DNA of 64,000 nucleotides from Solibaculum mannosilyticum (lineage in GTDB: Bacteria; Bacillota; Clostridia; Oscillospirales; Acutalibacteraceae). Below are positions 44,495 through 53,948 of the stretch, in pieces. Position 1 is the stretch's first letter; each line of letters starts with the position of its first letter. Below the pieces are notes generated by a model. It saw only the letters and a list, made by a program, of their open reading frames with translations, did not search any database and had not been told where the DNA came from. The position numbers and the translations under genes were made by a program. The stretch lies in contig NZ_AP023321.1 of NCBI RefSeq assembly GCF_015140235.1, forward strand, positions 2,036,501 through 2,100,500, written 5' to 3'.

Positions 44495-44547
44495 TTTTTT
44501 CGCAGATCCGCTTGGATTTTGCAGTGTGAGGTACGCTTGTTTTCAGA

Positions 44548-44580
44548 GCCGCACGATGGTTTCCCATCGCCGGCTTTTTT
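44548..44580 (+). terminator. Expression-platform terminator of the glycine riboswitch
   Basis: GCCG-CA-CGATGG, loop TTTC, CCATCG-C-CGGC, then TTTTTT, 46 nt before the symporter ATG. It gives the transcriptional switch point. Confidence 0.8.
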
Positions 44581-44625
44581 GTTTTCCGCTTCGTTTTCGA
44601 TCAGGAAAAGAAGGGGTTTGGTAGA

Positions 44626-45993
44626 ATGGAATTTCTTTCGCAAGTGGTGGACTGGATCAACACCGTACTTTGGGATTATCTGCTGCTCTTTTTACTGTGC
44701 GGCACGGGTATCTTCTTCACCTTCCGCCTCAAGTTTATTCAGGTACGCAAGTTCGGCGAGGGGTTTAAGCGTCTCTTTGGCAACCTGAAACTCAACGGCA
44801 AAAAGGCCGACAAAGAGGGTATGAGTTCCTTCCAGGCTTTGACCACCGCCATTGCTGCCCAGGTGGGTACCGGCAACATTACCGGCGCGGCTACAGCCAT
44901 TGCTTCCGGTGGTCCCGGCGCCATCTTCTGGATGTGGGTCAGCGCCTTTTTCGGCATGGCCACCATCTACAGCGAAGCTGTCTTAGCGCAAAAGTATAAG
45001 ACCACCGTCGATGGCCAGGTTACCGGCGGTCCGATCTATTATATCAGAGCGGCTTTTACCGGCAAATTCGGCAAATTTCTTGCGGGATTCTTCTCCGTAG
45101 CCATCATTTTAGCCCTTGGTTTTATGGGAAATATGGTTCAGTCCAACTCGATTGGCGACGCCATGAAAAATGCCTTTGGCTTCAATCCCCTCATTGTGGG
45201 TATTGTAGTGGCTTTGTTTGCTGGTTTTATCTTTATCGGCGGCGTCAAGCGCATCGCCTGGGTGACGGAAAAGATTGTCCCTCTTATGGCAGCATTGTAC
45301 ATCGGCGGCTGTATCATTATCCTGTTTATCAATCACTCCACTGTATTGGAATCCTTCCGCCAGATCTTCGTAATGGCCTTTGACCCTCAGGCTGTGGCCG
45401 GCGGTGTAATCGGCGTCACAGTACAGAAAGCCATTCGGTTTGGCGTTGCCCGCGGCCTTTTTTCCAACGAAGCCGGTATGGGTTCTACCCCTCATGCTCA
45501 CGCCATCGCCAAGGTGGATAAGCCTCATGATCAAGGCGTAGTGGCTATGATGGGCGTATTCATCGACACCTTTGTCATCCTCACTTTGACGGCTCTGGTC
45601 ATCATCTCTTCCGGCGCGCTCTCCACGGGTGAAACCGGCACCACCTTAGCCCAAACAGCTTTTAACGCTGCATTCGGCAACTTTGGCAATGTATTCATCG
45701 CCATCTGTATGCTGTTTTTTGCATTTTCCACCATCATCGGTTGGTACTTCTTCGGCGAGACAAACGTCAAAGCCCTTTTCGGCCCAAAAGCCACCAAAAT
45801 CTATGCTCTGATTGTAGTGATCTGTGTGGTGATCGGCTCCACGCTGAAGGTTGATCTGGTGTGGAATATGTCGGATATGTTTAACGGCATTATGGTAATT
45901 CCCAACCTGATCGGCCTGCTGGCTCTGAACGGCGTAGCGGTACACCTTTCCAAGGACGGAAACCGGTTGCGCAAAGCCGCTCCCAGAAAATAA
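44626..45993 (+). CDS. Alanine/glycine:cation symporter (AGCS family)
   Basis: 455 residues with about ten to eleven membrane segments. Family marks: GTGNITGAATAIASGGPGA (first signature), MWVSAFFGMATIYSEAVLAQKY and GVARGLFSNEAGMGSTPHAHA. Imports glycine/alanine with Na+ or H+. The tandem glycine riboswitch in its leader points to glycine as the substrate. Confidence 0.92.
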   Translation: MEFLSQVVDWINTVLWDYLLLFLLCGTGIFFTFRLKFIQVRKFGEGFKRLFGNLKLNGKKADKEGMSSFQALTTAIAAQVGTGNITGAATAIASGGPGAIFWMWVSAFFGMATIYSEAVLAQKYKTTVDGQVTGGPIYYIRAAFTGKFGKFLAGFFSVAIILALGFMGNMVQSNSIGDAMKNAFGFNPLIVGIVVALFAGFIFIGGVKRIAWVTEKIVPLMAALYIGGCIIILFINHSTVLESFRQIFVMAFDPQAVAGGVIGVTVQKAIRFGVARGLFSNEAGMGSTPHAHAIAKVDKPHDQGVVAMMGVFIDTFVILTLTALVIISSGALSTGETGTTLAQTAFNAAFGNFGNVFIAICMLFFAFSTIIGWYFFGETNVKALFGPKATKIYALIVVICVVIGSTLKVDLVWNMSDMFNGIMVIPNLIGLLALNGVAVHLSKDGNRLRKAAPRK

Positions 45994-46010
45994 GCTTGTG
46001 TTTTATGGAA

Positions 46011-46046
46011 AGATCCCCCTTCTCCTATAGAGGGGGGATCTTTTTT
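46011..46046 (+). terminator. Terminator of the symporter gene
   Basis: AGATCCCCCT and AGGGGGGATCT stem followed by TTTTT. Confidence 0.8.
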
Positions 46047-46141
46047 GTTGCACGCTTGTGAATTGACGGGCAGGATGCTACAATAAGAGATACCACTCAG
46101 AGATAGAAATATTTTATTTTGTCAAGTCAAAGGAGAATACC

Positions 46142-47362
46142 ATGCCCATCAGAAAACAAAGCGATAGGCCCCATACGAAGGCCGCACCGTCCTCGGGACA
46201 AAATCCATCCCCCTGCCCCCTTTATCGCAAATGCGGCGGATGTCAACTGCAAAATATGTCTTATGAACGCCAGCTCGCTTGGAAACAGGGACGGGTCATC
46301 AGTCTCTTGGGCAGCTTCGGCAAGGTCAGTCCCATCCTAGGCATGGAGCATCCTTATCATTACCGCAATAAAGTACAGGCCGCCTTCTCCCTTAACCGAT
46401 CCGGCCGCATTGTATCAGGCGTCTATCAAGCCAGTACCCACCGCATCGTGCCGGTGGACAAGTGCATGACCGAGGATCAAAAAGCTGATGAAATTATGGT
46501 ATCCATCCGCCGCCTTTTAGAGGATTTTAAAATCCCGCCTTATGAAGAACGGTCCGGCCGGGGTCTTGTACGCCATGTGCTCATCAAACGCGGATTCCAA
46601 AGCGGTCAGATTATGGTGGTACTGGTGACTGCCACCCCCATTTTGCCTGCTAAAAATAATTTTATCAAGGCACTGCTTCAAAAGCATCCGGAGATTACCA
46701 CCATCCTGCAAAACGTCAACGGCAAATTTACCAGCATGGTGCTGGGGGAATCGGAAAAAGTGTTGTACGGTCCAGGTACGATTGAAGATACTTTATGCGA
46801 TTGCGTCTTCCGCATTTCTGCCAAGTCCTTTTATCAGATCAACCCCGTCCAAACCGAGGTCTTATACAAAAAAGCCATGGAGTTGGCCGGTCTCTCCGGC
46901 AAAGAACGGGTCATCGACGCCTACTGCGGCATCGGCACCATTGGTTTAATCGCCAGCCGTCAGGCTCAGCAGGTCATCGGGGTGGAGGTCAACAGGGACG
47001 CTGTCAAGGACGCTATCGTCAATATGCGGCGCAACAGCATTCAAAACGCCCGGTTTTATCACGCCGATGCCGGCCAGTTCCTCACCGATATGGCAAACGA
47101 CGGGCAATCGGCTGACGTGGTCTTTCTGGATCCGCCCCGGGCCGGCAGTGATCAGGCGTTCCTTTCGTCTTTGGTGACGCTGTCCCCTGCGCGTATTGTC
47201 TATATCTCCTGTAATCCCGAGACACAGCGGAGGGATCTCCTCTTCCTAACCCAGCGTGGATACCAGGTACGGGCCATCCAGCCGGTGGATATGTTTCCTC
47301 ACACCAATCATATCGAATGCTGTGTTCTTTTACAGAAGATTCCGTCTAAAAAGGGGAGGTAA
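46142..47362 (+). CDS. Second RlmD/RlmCD-like 23S rRNA (uracil-C5)-methyltransferase, no TRAM domain
   Basis: 406 residues, ATG preceded by AAAGGAGAATACC. The iron-sulfur cysteines are at the N-terminus (CPLYRKCGGC), then IDAYCGIGTIGL, LDPPRAG and catalytic Cys in ISCNPET. Unlike the first copy it lacks the ~60-residue TRAM domain, a form common in Firmicutes paralogs. It ends naturally (NHIECCVLLQKIPSKKGR), showing what an uninterrupted terminus looks like. Confidence 0.88.
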   Translation: MPIRKQSDRPHTKAAPSSGQNPSPCPLYRKCGGCQLQNMSYERQLAWKQGRVISLLGSFGKVSPILGMEHPYHYRNKVQAAFSLNRSGRIVSGVYQASTHRIVPVDKCMTEDQKADEIMVSIRRLLEDFKIPPYEERSGRGLVRHVLIKRGFQSGQIMVVLVTATPILPAKNNFIKALLQKHPEITTILQNVNGKFTSMVLGESEKVLYGPGTIEDTLCDCVFRISAKSFYQINPVQTEVLYKKAMELAGLSGKERVIDAYCGIGTIGLIASRQAQQVIGVEVNRDAVKDAIVNMRRNSIQNARFYHADAGQFLTDMANDGQSADVVFLDPPRAGSDQAFLSSLVTLSPARIVYISCNPETQRRDLLFLTQRGYQVRAIQPVDMFPHTNHIECCVLLQKIPSKKGR

Positions 47363-47372
47363 CTGAAAAGAT

Positions 47373-47900
47373 ATGGAAAACAAAACAGTATCCTGGGATG
47401 AAAAAGATATTCTGACTGTTGTCGAGCAATATCAAAAGGCCCTCGGCCTGCTGGATGCATATGATCATCAAACTATGGAACGGCCTCAAGGTCATAAAGA
47501 TGTCTATCGATTGACCTACCAGGAGTGCAAACAGGTGATTGCCAGCATGTCCTTTGGAAAAGAAAGCCAGCTGTTCGGCAATGAAAAGGATGATTCTTTT
47601 CAAGGCAGTATTGCAGCCATCTATCAGACCTTCGGCGAAAAAGAGGTGTATTCCTCTCTGGAGGAGAAGGCCGCTAATCTTCTCTATTTTGTCACCAAAA
47701 ACCACTCCTTCTCCGACGGGAATAAACGCATCGCCGCTGCCATTTTTCTCTATTTCCTCCACAAAAACGGCATCTTGTTTGCAGATGGCCGCAAGAGGCT
47801 GGATGATTCCGCTTTAGTTTCCCTCACGATCCTGATCGCCCAGTCCAAACCGTCGGAAAAGGATATGATGACCCGTCTCATCATGAACTGTTTGATTTAA
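47373..47900 (+). CDS. Fic/DOC family protein
   Basis: 175 residues. The Fic core HSFSDGNKR (111-119), close to the consensus HPFxxGNxR, places it in the Fic/Doc AMP- or phospho-transferase fold. The N-terminal 90 residues resemble the C-terminal module of RhuM-type proteins. No separate antitoxin gene was seen beside it; it may be self-inhibited or a standalone enzyme. It follows the RlmD-like gene by 10 nt, probably the same transcript. Confidence 0.8.
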   Translation: MENKTVSWDEKDILTVVEQYQKALGLLDAYDHQTMERPQGHKDVYRLTYQECKQVIASMSFGKESQLFGNEKDDSFQGSIAAIYQTFGEKEVYSSLEEKAANLLYFVTKNHSFSDGNKRIAAAIFLYFLHKNGILFADGRKRLDDSALVSLTILIAQSKPSEKDMMTRLIMNCLI

Positions 47901-47915
47901 AAATCACATGATAAA

Positions 47916-47953
47916 AAGAACCCTCTGTCCTTTCAGGCAGAGGGCCCTTTTTA
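47916..47953 (+). terminator. Terminator after the Fic gene
   Basis: AAAAAG-ACCCTCTG pairs with CAGAGGG-CCTTTTT around a 10-nt loop; the poly-A side also serves the convergent EpsG gene. Confidence 0.75.
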
Positions 47954-47969
47954 TCTATGGGTTATTTTA

Positions 47970-49055
47970 TCAAAACGGGAAGTTGATACCAAAGATATTG
48001 GTAAAGGGAACGGTGTCGTTGAATCCTTCCAAGCCATAGTACCAGAACCAATACCCAAAAATATACAAACCTAAAACCACCACTATCCAGCGCTGACGGT
48101 ATGCCTTCATAGCTTTTGCATAACAGCCAGTCAGCAAAAATTGGGCTGGTATAATAAAGTAAAGGGAAAATCGGTTGAGATAGTATACCCCAAAGTAGCC
48201 GGCATAACGAAGAATAATGCCAACCACCATCAGGTCAACATAAAAACGGAAAGTAGGGTTGTCCTTTGTAAGCTTCCGATAAAACAGCAGCCCTGGTAAC
48301 AGATAGGGCATCTGAACGGCAATTGTCCCTATTCCAAAATGAAGGCGTTGGCTAATATACACCTCATATTGTTTCAACGATGGGAATAGATCGATCATCC
48401 ATCCTAAAATCGTGCTTAAGTTAAGCACTAATACAATCATAACCGCATAACTGATAAACTTGACGCCTAGAGAATAACGTCCTGAAAACAAGCGGAATAT
48501 CCAGTAAAATGGTATCATGATCAATGCCGTCAAATGAATGGTAGATGCCAGCAAAATAACAATGATGTATTTTACCAGTTTATTTTCCAGCAAAAAGCGG
48601 AAGGCATAAAAGGCAATGGCAATGGAAGCGGCTTGCCGCACCATGTTAAGATCCTGCTGGTAGTTCAGCATCAGGTAAGCAAATAAAGCCGGGCCTACTT
48701 CTATCTTCTCCTTGAAATAGACAATCCCTGCATAGATAAATACAATTGTAATAGCCATGACCACAAAGCTCAGAATATGAAAATCGCCGCCTAATCGGAC
48801 GACCAACCACATTAGACCTTTGTATCCCGATTCGATATCGGTAAAAACACCGGACTTGGCCTTTTCAAAAAGGTAGTAATAACTCATGTAATCCGTGCCC
48901 ACTTGATCGCGGATTGCTGCCAAGAAAGAAGGCACAAATACCGTCAGCGCCATGAATAAATACGTGAATTTTCTGGATCTAGGCCGGATGGATTCTTGTG
49001 CAAATACAGCTGTTAGCAAATAGCTGATTCCATAAAAGGCCATGGATAATATCAT
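47970..49055 (-). CDS. EpsG family membrane protein (Wzy-like)
   Basis: 361 residues with about ten membrane segments. It starts MILSMAFYGISYLLTAVF, and the SFLAAIRDQVGTDYMSYYYLF loop is the family signature. EpsG proteins are predicted polysaccharide polymerases in exopolysaccharide loci. Here it stands alone, 13 kb from the polymer operon, so its substrate is unclear. GGGAGAAG precedes the ATG. Confidence 0.8.
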   Translation of the reverse strand: MILSMAFYGISYLLTAVFAQESIRPRSRKFTYLFMALTVFVPSFLAAIRDQVGTDYMSYYYLFEKAKSGVFTDIESGYKGLMWLVVRLGGDFHILSFVVMAITIVFIYAGIVYFKEKIEVGPALFAYLMLNYQQDLNMVRQAASIAIAFYAFRFLLENKLVKYIIVILLASTIHLTALIMIPFYWIFRLFSGRYSLGVKFISYAVMIVLVLNLSTILGWMIDLFPSLKQYEVYISQRLHFGIGTIAVQMPYLLPGLLFYRKLTKDNPTFRFYVDLMVVGIILRYAGYFGVYYLNRFSLYFIIPAQFLLTGCYAKAMKAYRQRWIVVVLGLYIFGYWFWYYGLEGFNDTVPFTNIFGINFPF

Positions 49056-49274
49056 AAAACTTCTCCCAATCTGTTTGCTTTCCTAAATTGTCACCCTTAC
49101 TCTATTTTAGCCCAAATCCTTAGGCGTTATTTATTTAGACTGCCCTTTCTTATCCATATCTATTAGTTCCTTTTCTATAGCCGTCTGGCTGCACTTTATC
49201 TGTACCGCCAACGGCTGGCAGTTTTACCGGTAATACCTTAAAAGTATACCAGCTTTCTCCCTCCATTTCAACGG

Positions 49275-49312
49275 AAAAAGCCCTTCAGCCTATTGACCAA
49301 AGGGCTTTTTTC
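49275..49312 (-). terminator. Terminator of the PPC-domain gene
   Basis: AAGCCCTT and AAGGGCTT stem; minus-strand read-out ends in TTTTTCCG. The stretch 49056-49274 upstream of the EpsG gene holds no other gene. Confidence 0.7.
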
Positions 49313-49334
49313 AATGAAACACCACAATTTCTGA

Positions 49335-49799
49335 TTATTTTTCATAGGATATCTGTGTAAGATACGTCACTTGAGAATCTGGGAGGTCCAGCACATTAAG
49401 GCCTATGGAAGGATCCGGCACTCGTTCCACCTCTCCCTCCAACCGGCGGATAAAAATCTCACAGGTGGCGCTGACTCGTGCCTCATTGAGATGTCCTCCG
49501 ACGACGCGGCCGGTTTCATCGGCCAAAGCAGCATGAAGGTGGAGATAAACTTTGCCTTCTTTGGTGGTGACGTTGCCAGTCAATCCCACAATCTCCAACG
49601 GCATGTCAAAGATATTGGAGTGGTATTCCTGTTCCTCTACCCGATAAAGCCCTACTACAGCGTGGTCCACCGCGCCGATGGCTGAGACAGTCCCTAAACG
49701 GACACAGCTCTTTTGGCAGGCATTCTCAATGCTCGTCACCACTTCCTCCCCTCGGTCCAGACGGATGACCAGTGTATCATGAAGCCATTGATATACCAC
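49335..49799 (-). CDS. PPC-domain (DUF296) protein
   Basis: 154 residues covering one PPC/DUF296 domain: IRLDRGEEVVTSI at the start, the SAIGAVDHAVVGLY strand region, and the conserved histidine cluster VYLHLHAALADETGRVVGGHL. In plants this domain accompanies AT-hooks. In bacteria it stands alone as a trimer, often called a DNA-binding protein, but the function is not proven. Confidence 0.85.
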   Translation of the reverse strand: MVYQWLHDTLVIRLDRGEEVVTSIENACQKSCVRLGTVSAIGAVDHAVVGLYRVEEQEYHSNIFDMPLEIVGLTGNVTTKEGKVYLHLHAALADETGRVVGGHLNEARVSATCEIFIRRLEGEVERVPDPSIGLNVLDLPDSQVTYLTQISYEK

Positions 49800-49830
49800 A
49801 ACTCATTCCTCCTTTTTCTGCGGTTGGCTA

Positions 49831-50316
49831 TCAAAACAGATAGTAAAAAATCAAAATATCACGCAGAGATCCGTCCTTGGCGTGGTACCCTTTTTGAATG
49901 GTGCCCACATGCCGGAATCCCAGCTGTTTGTAGAGCCCGATGGCCACTGTATTGGTCTCCACCACAGCGTTGAACTGCAGTCCCACAAATCCGTGCGCCT
50001 TCGCCTGCTCCAGGGAATGCTGTACCAAACGGCGTCCGATACCTCGTCCCCGGCAGCCTTCCTTGACACCGTAAGATGCATTGGCCACATGGGCACATCG
50101 GCCGACGGCGTTGGGATGCAAAATATAAAATCCAAGCACTTCATCCCCATCTACGGCACAAGCTGTCAGCGTCTGGGCGGCAAACATGTCGGATGCCTCT
50201 TGTTCACTCAGCAGCTGATCCCCTGGAAAACTGATTCCCTCTTCCGTGATGTGATTCCAAAGCTTGGTTAACTGCGCAATGTCTTTTTGCTCATACGGGC
50301 GGAAAATAATCTCCAT
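49831..50316 (-). CDS. GNAT N-acetyltransferase
   Basis: 161 residues. The acetyl-CoA motif CRGRGIGRRLV (88-98) and the C-terminal AIGLYKQLGFRHVGT are diagnostic; the overall pattern resembles phosphinothricin/amino-acid acetyltransferases. The substrate is unknown. Confidence 0.85.
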   Translation of the reverse strand: MEIIFRPYEQKDIAQLTKLWNHITEEGISFPGDQLLSEQEASDMFAAQTLTACAVDGDEVLGFYILHPNAVGRCAHVANASYGVKEGCRGRGIGRRLVQHSLEQAKAHGFVGLQFNAVVETNTVAIGLYKQLGFRHVGTIQKGYHAKDGSLRDILIFYYLF

Positions 50317-50468
50317 ACTGTATCCTCACCTTGTCCTAATTCTATTTCATTTTTTCCGTTTATTTTAATGTTTCCTGCACCTTTTTACGCATTTCTCTTG
50401 TCCATACACCATTTTTCCCATGGCTGTACCTCTCAGGTTATGACAGAATTTCGCGCTCTTTCCTTCTC

Positions 50469-52439
50469 CTATCCCTTGATGTGGATATAATCTTTGACCT
50501 CGTACCACTTGACAGGAAAACCTGCTCCATGGGAACAGAATACCGAATCCGAAGTGTTCTGCACATCCCGGTCCTTGTCGTACCCGATGCTTTCTACCAC
50601 CTCCTGCGTGTTGTGGCACGGTTCATAACCGTCAAAGGTCAGGGAAATTTGGCCATGCCCTCTGGTAAAGGCGGCCAGTTCACGGCTGTATTCCATCAAG
50701 GTGCTGACTGGTCCCCGTCCCGTCACAACAGCCCGATCCTCAGTCAGTTCCGGGGGATCAAACTGGCAGCGCATGCGTTCGGCATCGGCCAGGATGCGGC
50801 CAAGCTGTTCCGGTTCCGCCTCTACTTGAAAGGCATAATAAGGCTCCAGCAATATGGGTTGTGCCTGTTCCAATCCCTGGCGTATGGCCCGGTATGTGGC
50901 CTGGCGGAAGTCCCCGCCTTCGGTGTGTTTGAGATGAGCGCGTCCCGCCAGCAATGTGATGTGTACATCGGTTAGGACGCTCCCTGTCAAAATCCCTTTA
51001 TGCTGCCGTTCAAATACATGGGTCTCAATGAGGCGCTGATAATGGGCGTCCAACAGGTCGCTGGAACATCGGCTCTCAAAAGTGATGCCGCTTCCCCGTC
51101 TGCCCGGCTCCAGCTTCACATGGACCTCGGCATAATGCCGCAGCGGTTCAAAATGGCCGTATCCAACGGCGGACGTGGCAATGGTCTCCCGGTAAAGGAT
51201 GCGGCATGGCCCAAAAGATACTTCCAGGCCGAACCGTTGTTTGACCTCCGCCCCAAGCACTTCCAGCTGGATGGGGCCCATGATGCGCACTTGGATTTCC
51301 CCTTGTTCCTCTTCCCATTGGACGTGCAGCATAGGATCTTCCTCCTCCAGCAGACGGAAAATCTTCAGCACGTCTTTGGCCGGTACTGTCTCACCCCACA
51401 GAACCTTTGCCGATAATGTCGGCGTTGTCTGGTAGTGGGGGTGTTCGGTAACGCATCCTACCCCGTCGCCGGGTTGGATGCCGCTGAGCCCGGTGACAGC
51501 GCACAGATCCCCTGCTTTTGCTACATCCAGAGGTGTGTATTTGAGTCCATGACAAAGCCGGAGCTCATTGATTTTCTCCCGGCGCACATTGCCGTCCGGC
51601 AGGCGGCAGACGATTTCATCTTTGGCACGCAGCTGTCCACTGGTCACTTTGAGGAACATCACACGGTTCCCATTTGCATCGTGCCTGCATTTGTAGACGA
51701 TGCCTCCAAAAGGCCCCTCCAACGGCGGATCCTCTTTTTCGTCCCCCTGTATCAGGAAATCCAAGTCCTCCAGAAAATCCTCAATCCCCTGATCCAAAAG
51801 CGCTGAACCGACAAAACAGGGAAAAAGCTGTCCTTGTTTTACCATATTCCGTACGGCCGCTGTGAAATCTCTTTCTGAGATGCCTGTCTCCAGATACTTT
51901 TCCAACAGACCGTCATCCAATTCAGCCACCTGTTCTACCAGTCGGTCGCCAGGGCGGCCGTGATGAAAATCCGTCCCAAAATCCACGCATCCTGTAGACA
52001 ATTTATTCCGCAACTGTTCCATCACCCCGTCTGGATCGGCACCCTGACGATCCATCTTATTGAGAAAAAACAGGGTGGGGATTCCCCATTGACGCAATAA
52101 TTTCCATACCGTCCTCGTGTGTCCCTGAACCCCTTCCACGCAGCTGACCACCACCACGGCACAATCCATCACCTGAATCGACCGTTCCATTTCGGCAGAA
52201 AAGTCCACATGGCCCGGGGTATCGATGAGAGTATACTCGTGTCCCTGGTATGTAAACGGCGCTTGGTCGGAAAAGATGGTGATCCCGCGCTGACGTTCAA
52301 TGGCATGTCCATCTAGAAAAGTATTTTGATGATCCACCCGGCCGCAGGTCCGGATGGCCTGGGTATGATAAAGAATCTGTTCTGAAAATGTAGTTTTGCC
52401 TGCGTCCACGTGGGCCAGGACGCCGATGGTTTTCCTCAT
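50469..52439 (-). CDS. TetM-like translational GTPase (ribosomal-protection-type)
   Basis: 656 residues with the EF-G-like layout: G1 AHVDAGKTT (8-16), switch I RQRGITI, G3 DTPGH (73-77), G4 NKMD (127-130), then domains III-V. Closest in type to TetM/TetO-like factors, but diverged; the final ~25 residues (VFCSHGAGFPVKW and following) differ from classic TetM. It may be a housekeeping ribosome-rescue or antibiotic-protection factor. Lies 54 nt after the PPOX-type gene, apparently one operon with it and the ZIP gene, so it is chromosomal, not on the mobile element. Confidence 0.85.
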   Translation of the reverse strand: MRKTIGVLAHVDAGKTTFSEQILYHTQAIRTCGRVDHQNTFLDGHAIERQRGITIFSDQAPFTYQGHEYTLIDTPGHVDFSAEMERSIQVMDCAVVVVSCVEGVQGHTRTVWKLLRQWGIPTLFFLNKMDRQGADPDGVMEQLRNKLSTGCVDFGTDFHHGRPGDRLVEQVAELDDGLLEKYLETGISERDFTAAVRNMVKQGQLFPCFVGSALLDQGIEDFLEDLDFLIQGDEKEDPPLEGPFGGIVYKCRHDANGNRVMFLKVTSGQLRAKDEIVCRLPDGNVRREKINELRLCHGLKYTPLDVAKAGDLCAVTGLSGIQPGDGVGCVTEHPHYQTTPTLSAKVLWGETVPAKDVLKIFRLLEEEDPMLHVQWEEEQGEIQVRIMGPIQLEVLGAEVKQRFGLEVSFGPCRILYRETIATSAVGYGHFEPLRHYAEVHVKLEPGRRGSGITFESRCSSDLLDAHYQRLIETHVFERQHKGILTGSVLTDVHITLLAGRAHLKHTEGGDFRQATYRAIRQGLEQAQPILLEPYYAFQVEAEPEQLGRILADAERMRCQFDPPELTEDRAVVTGRGPVSTLMEYSRELAAFTRGHGQISLTFDGYEPCHNTQEVVESIGYDKDRDVQNTSDSVFCSHGAGFPVKWYEVKDYIHIKG

Positions 52440-52493
52440 AAACGTTCCCCTCTGTCGGTTTCCCCTGAATGAAAATGTTATACCGTATCCGCT

Positions 52494-52994
52494 TTACCCT
52501 TCTTCCTGTTCCTGCGGGATGTTGGACTTGCCGGTAATCTCGTCGATGGAAATGCGGTATACGCCGGTCCGGTCCATGGAATTGCGGGCACTTTGTGCCG
52601 CTTCTTCTTTTACCTGGGGGGAAAGCTCGGGAAAATATTTCTTGCAGAGCTCCACCAGTGCCAGTGTCTTTTCCTCGATATCCTCCACCGGCTGGGCTTT
52701 TCCCGTTACAATGGCGCTTTCAAACAGGGTGGTAAAATACAACGGGCGGTGTTTCGGCTGCACCTTTCCCACTACGCAGAAGGAAACCGACGGATTGGAT
52801 CTCATACAATCGATTTTGCGTCCCTCTAAGGCGCAGTGAAAATAGATGCAATTCTGATGCACCACATAGGAAAGAGGGATCCCATAAGGTTCCTCCCCCT
52901 GAAGGGATAGTATGCCGTATTCCCCTTTTTCCAGAATCGCGCGGGCCTGATGCTCCGGAAGGGCGCGTTTTGACCGTCTCATCTGATACTGCAA
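52494..52994 (-). CDS. Pyridoxamine-5'-phosphate oxidase-like flavin protein (NimA-type)
   Basis: 166 residues starting at TTG 52994, chosen because GGAGG lies at the right spacing. It contains EKGEYGILSLQGEEPYGIPLSYVV and YFHCALEGRKIDCMRSNPSVSF, the split-barrel FMN-binding core of Nim/PNPOx-like proteins. Physiological role unknown. Probably in one operon with the ZIP transporter and the TetM-like gene. Confidence 0.82.
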   Translation of the reverse strand: MQYQMRRSKRALPEHQARAILEKGEYGILSLQGEEPYGIPLSYVVHQNCIYFHCALEGRKIDCMRSNPSVSFCVVGKVQPKHRPLYFTTLFESAIVTGKAQPVEDIEEKTLALVELCKKYFPELSPQVKEEAAQSARNSMDRTGVYRISIDEITGKSNIPQEQEEG

Positions 52995-53007
52995 TGTCAG
53001 CTCCTCC

Positions 53008-53817
53008 TTATTTTAAAAGCAATAAACTGCTTCCCATCAACACCATCCCCCCGATGAGGCCATAAATCGATAGGTGGTGTTCGCCATATTCCCTGGCCGC
53101 CGGCAGGAGTTCATCCAAGGAGATGTACACCATGATACCCGCCACCGCTGCCATGACGGCCCCCAGTACCCAAGAAGTAAGCCATGTGCCAAAAATCAGG
53201 TAGCCTACGACCGCTCCCAAAGGCTCTACCATACCTGAGAGGAAGGACATCCAAAATGCCTTCTTGCGGCTTCCGGTTGCGTAATACACCGGCAACGACA
53301 CCGCCATGCCTTCGGGGATATTATGGATAGCAATAGCCGCTGCAATAACCAATCCAACCTGCGGATTCTCCAATGTGGAGGCAAAACTGGCAAGGCCTTC
53401 GGGGAAATTGTGAATGGCAATGGCCAAGGCGGTAAAAACACCGGTCTTCATCAAGTGATGATGGGATGACTTCGGCACAGGCGAAGGATGAAAATGTTCC
53501 GGCGTCTTGACCTCGTGAGGGTTCTGATCCGAGGGAAGCATCCGGTCGATGAGGGCCACCAGCAGCATACCTCCCAGAAAGGCGCCTAATGTAGCCCATC
53601 CTGCCGCTTTTTCACCAAAGTGGGTACTCATATCATACACCGATTGAGGATAAAGTTCCACCATGGAGACAAAAATCATCACACCGGCGGAAAATCCAAG
53701 CGCTACCGATAAAAATTTTGTATTGGTCCGTTTGGTAAAAAATCCGATGATGCTTCCTACGCCTGTGGATAATCCCGCTGCCAACGATGCAATAAAGGCA
53801 ATCCCCGCGTTTGACAT
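53008..53817 (-). CDS. ZIP family divalent metal transporter
   Basis: 269 residues from the ATG at 53817 (AAGGAGGAG). Eight membrane segments. The binding motifs HNFPEGLASF and HNIPEGMAVS lie in TM4 and TM5; a His-rich loop (HFHPSPVPKSSHHHL) lies between TM3 and TM4. Imports Zn2+ (or Fe2+/Mn2+). First gene of the three-gene unit. Confidence 0.9.
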   Translation of the reverse strand: MSNAGIAFIASLAAGLSTGVGSIIGFFTKRTNTKFLSVALGFSAGVMIFVSMVELYPQSVYDMSTHFGEKAAGWATLGAFLGGMLLVALIDRMLPSDQNPHEVKTPEHFHPSPVPKSSHHHLMKTGVFTALAIAIHNFPEGLASFASTLENPQVGLVIAAAIAIHNIPEGMAVSLPVYYATGSRKKAFWMSFLSGMVEPLGAVVGYLIFGTWLTSWVLGAVMAAVAGIMVYISLDELLPAAREYGEHHLSIYGLIGGMVLMGSSLLLLK

Positions 53818-53909
53818 GGTACTCCTCCTTCTTTTAAAAGGGAATGGCATCCCATCTTCTTATCATGTCCCTACTTCCGGGTTCCAAACCAAGTACGGCG
53901 TGAAAAGGA

Positions 53910-53942
53910 AAAGCCGGTGTACAGCATAAACTGCACACCGGC
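53910..53942. terminator. Hairpin between the MetS-like gene and the ZIP operon
   Basis: AGCCGGTGT and ACACCGGCT form a 9-bp stem extended by CAG/CTG. The adjacent minus-strand read-out is TTTTCCTTTTCAC, so it can end the NSS-MetS transcript. Confidence 0.65.
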
Positions 53943-53948
53943 TGTAAA

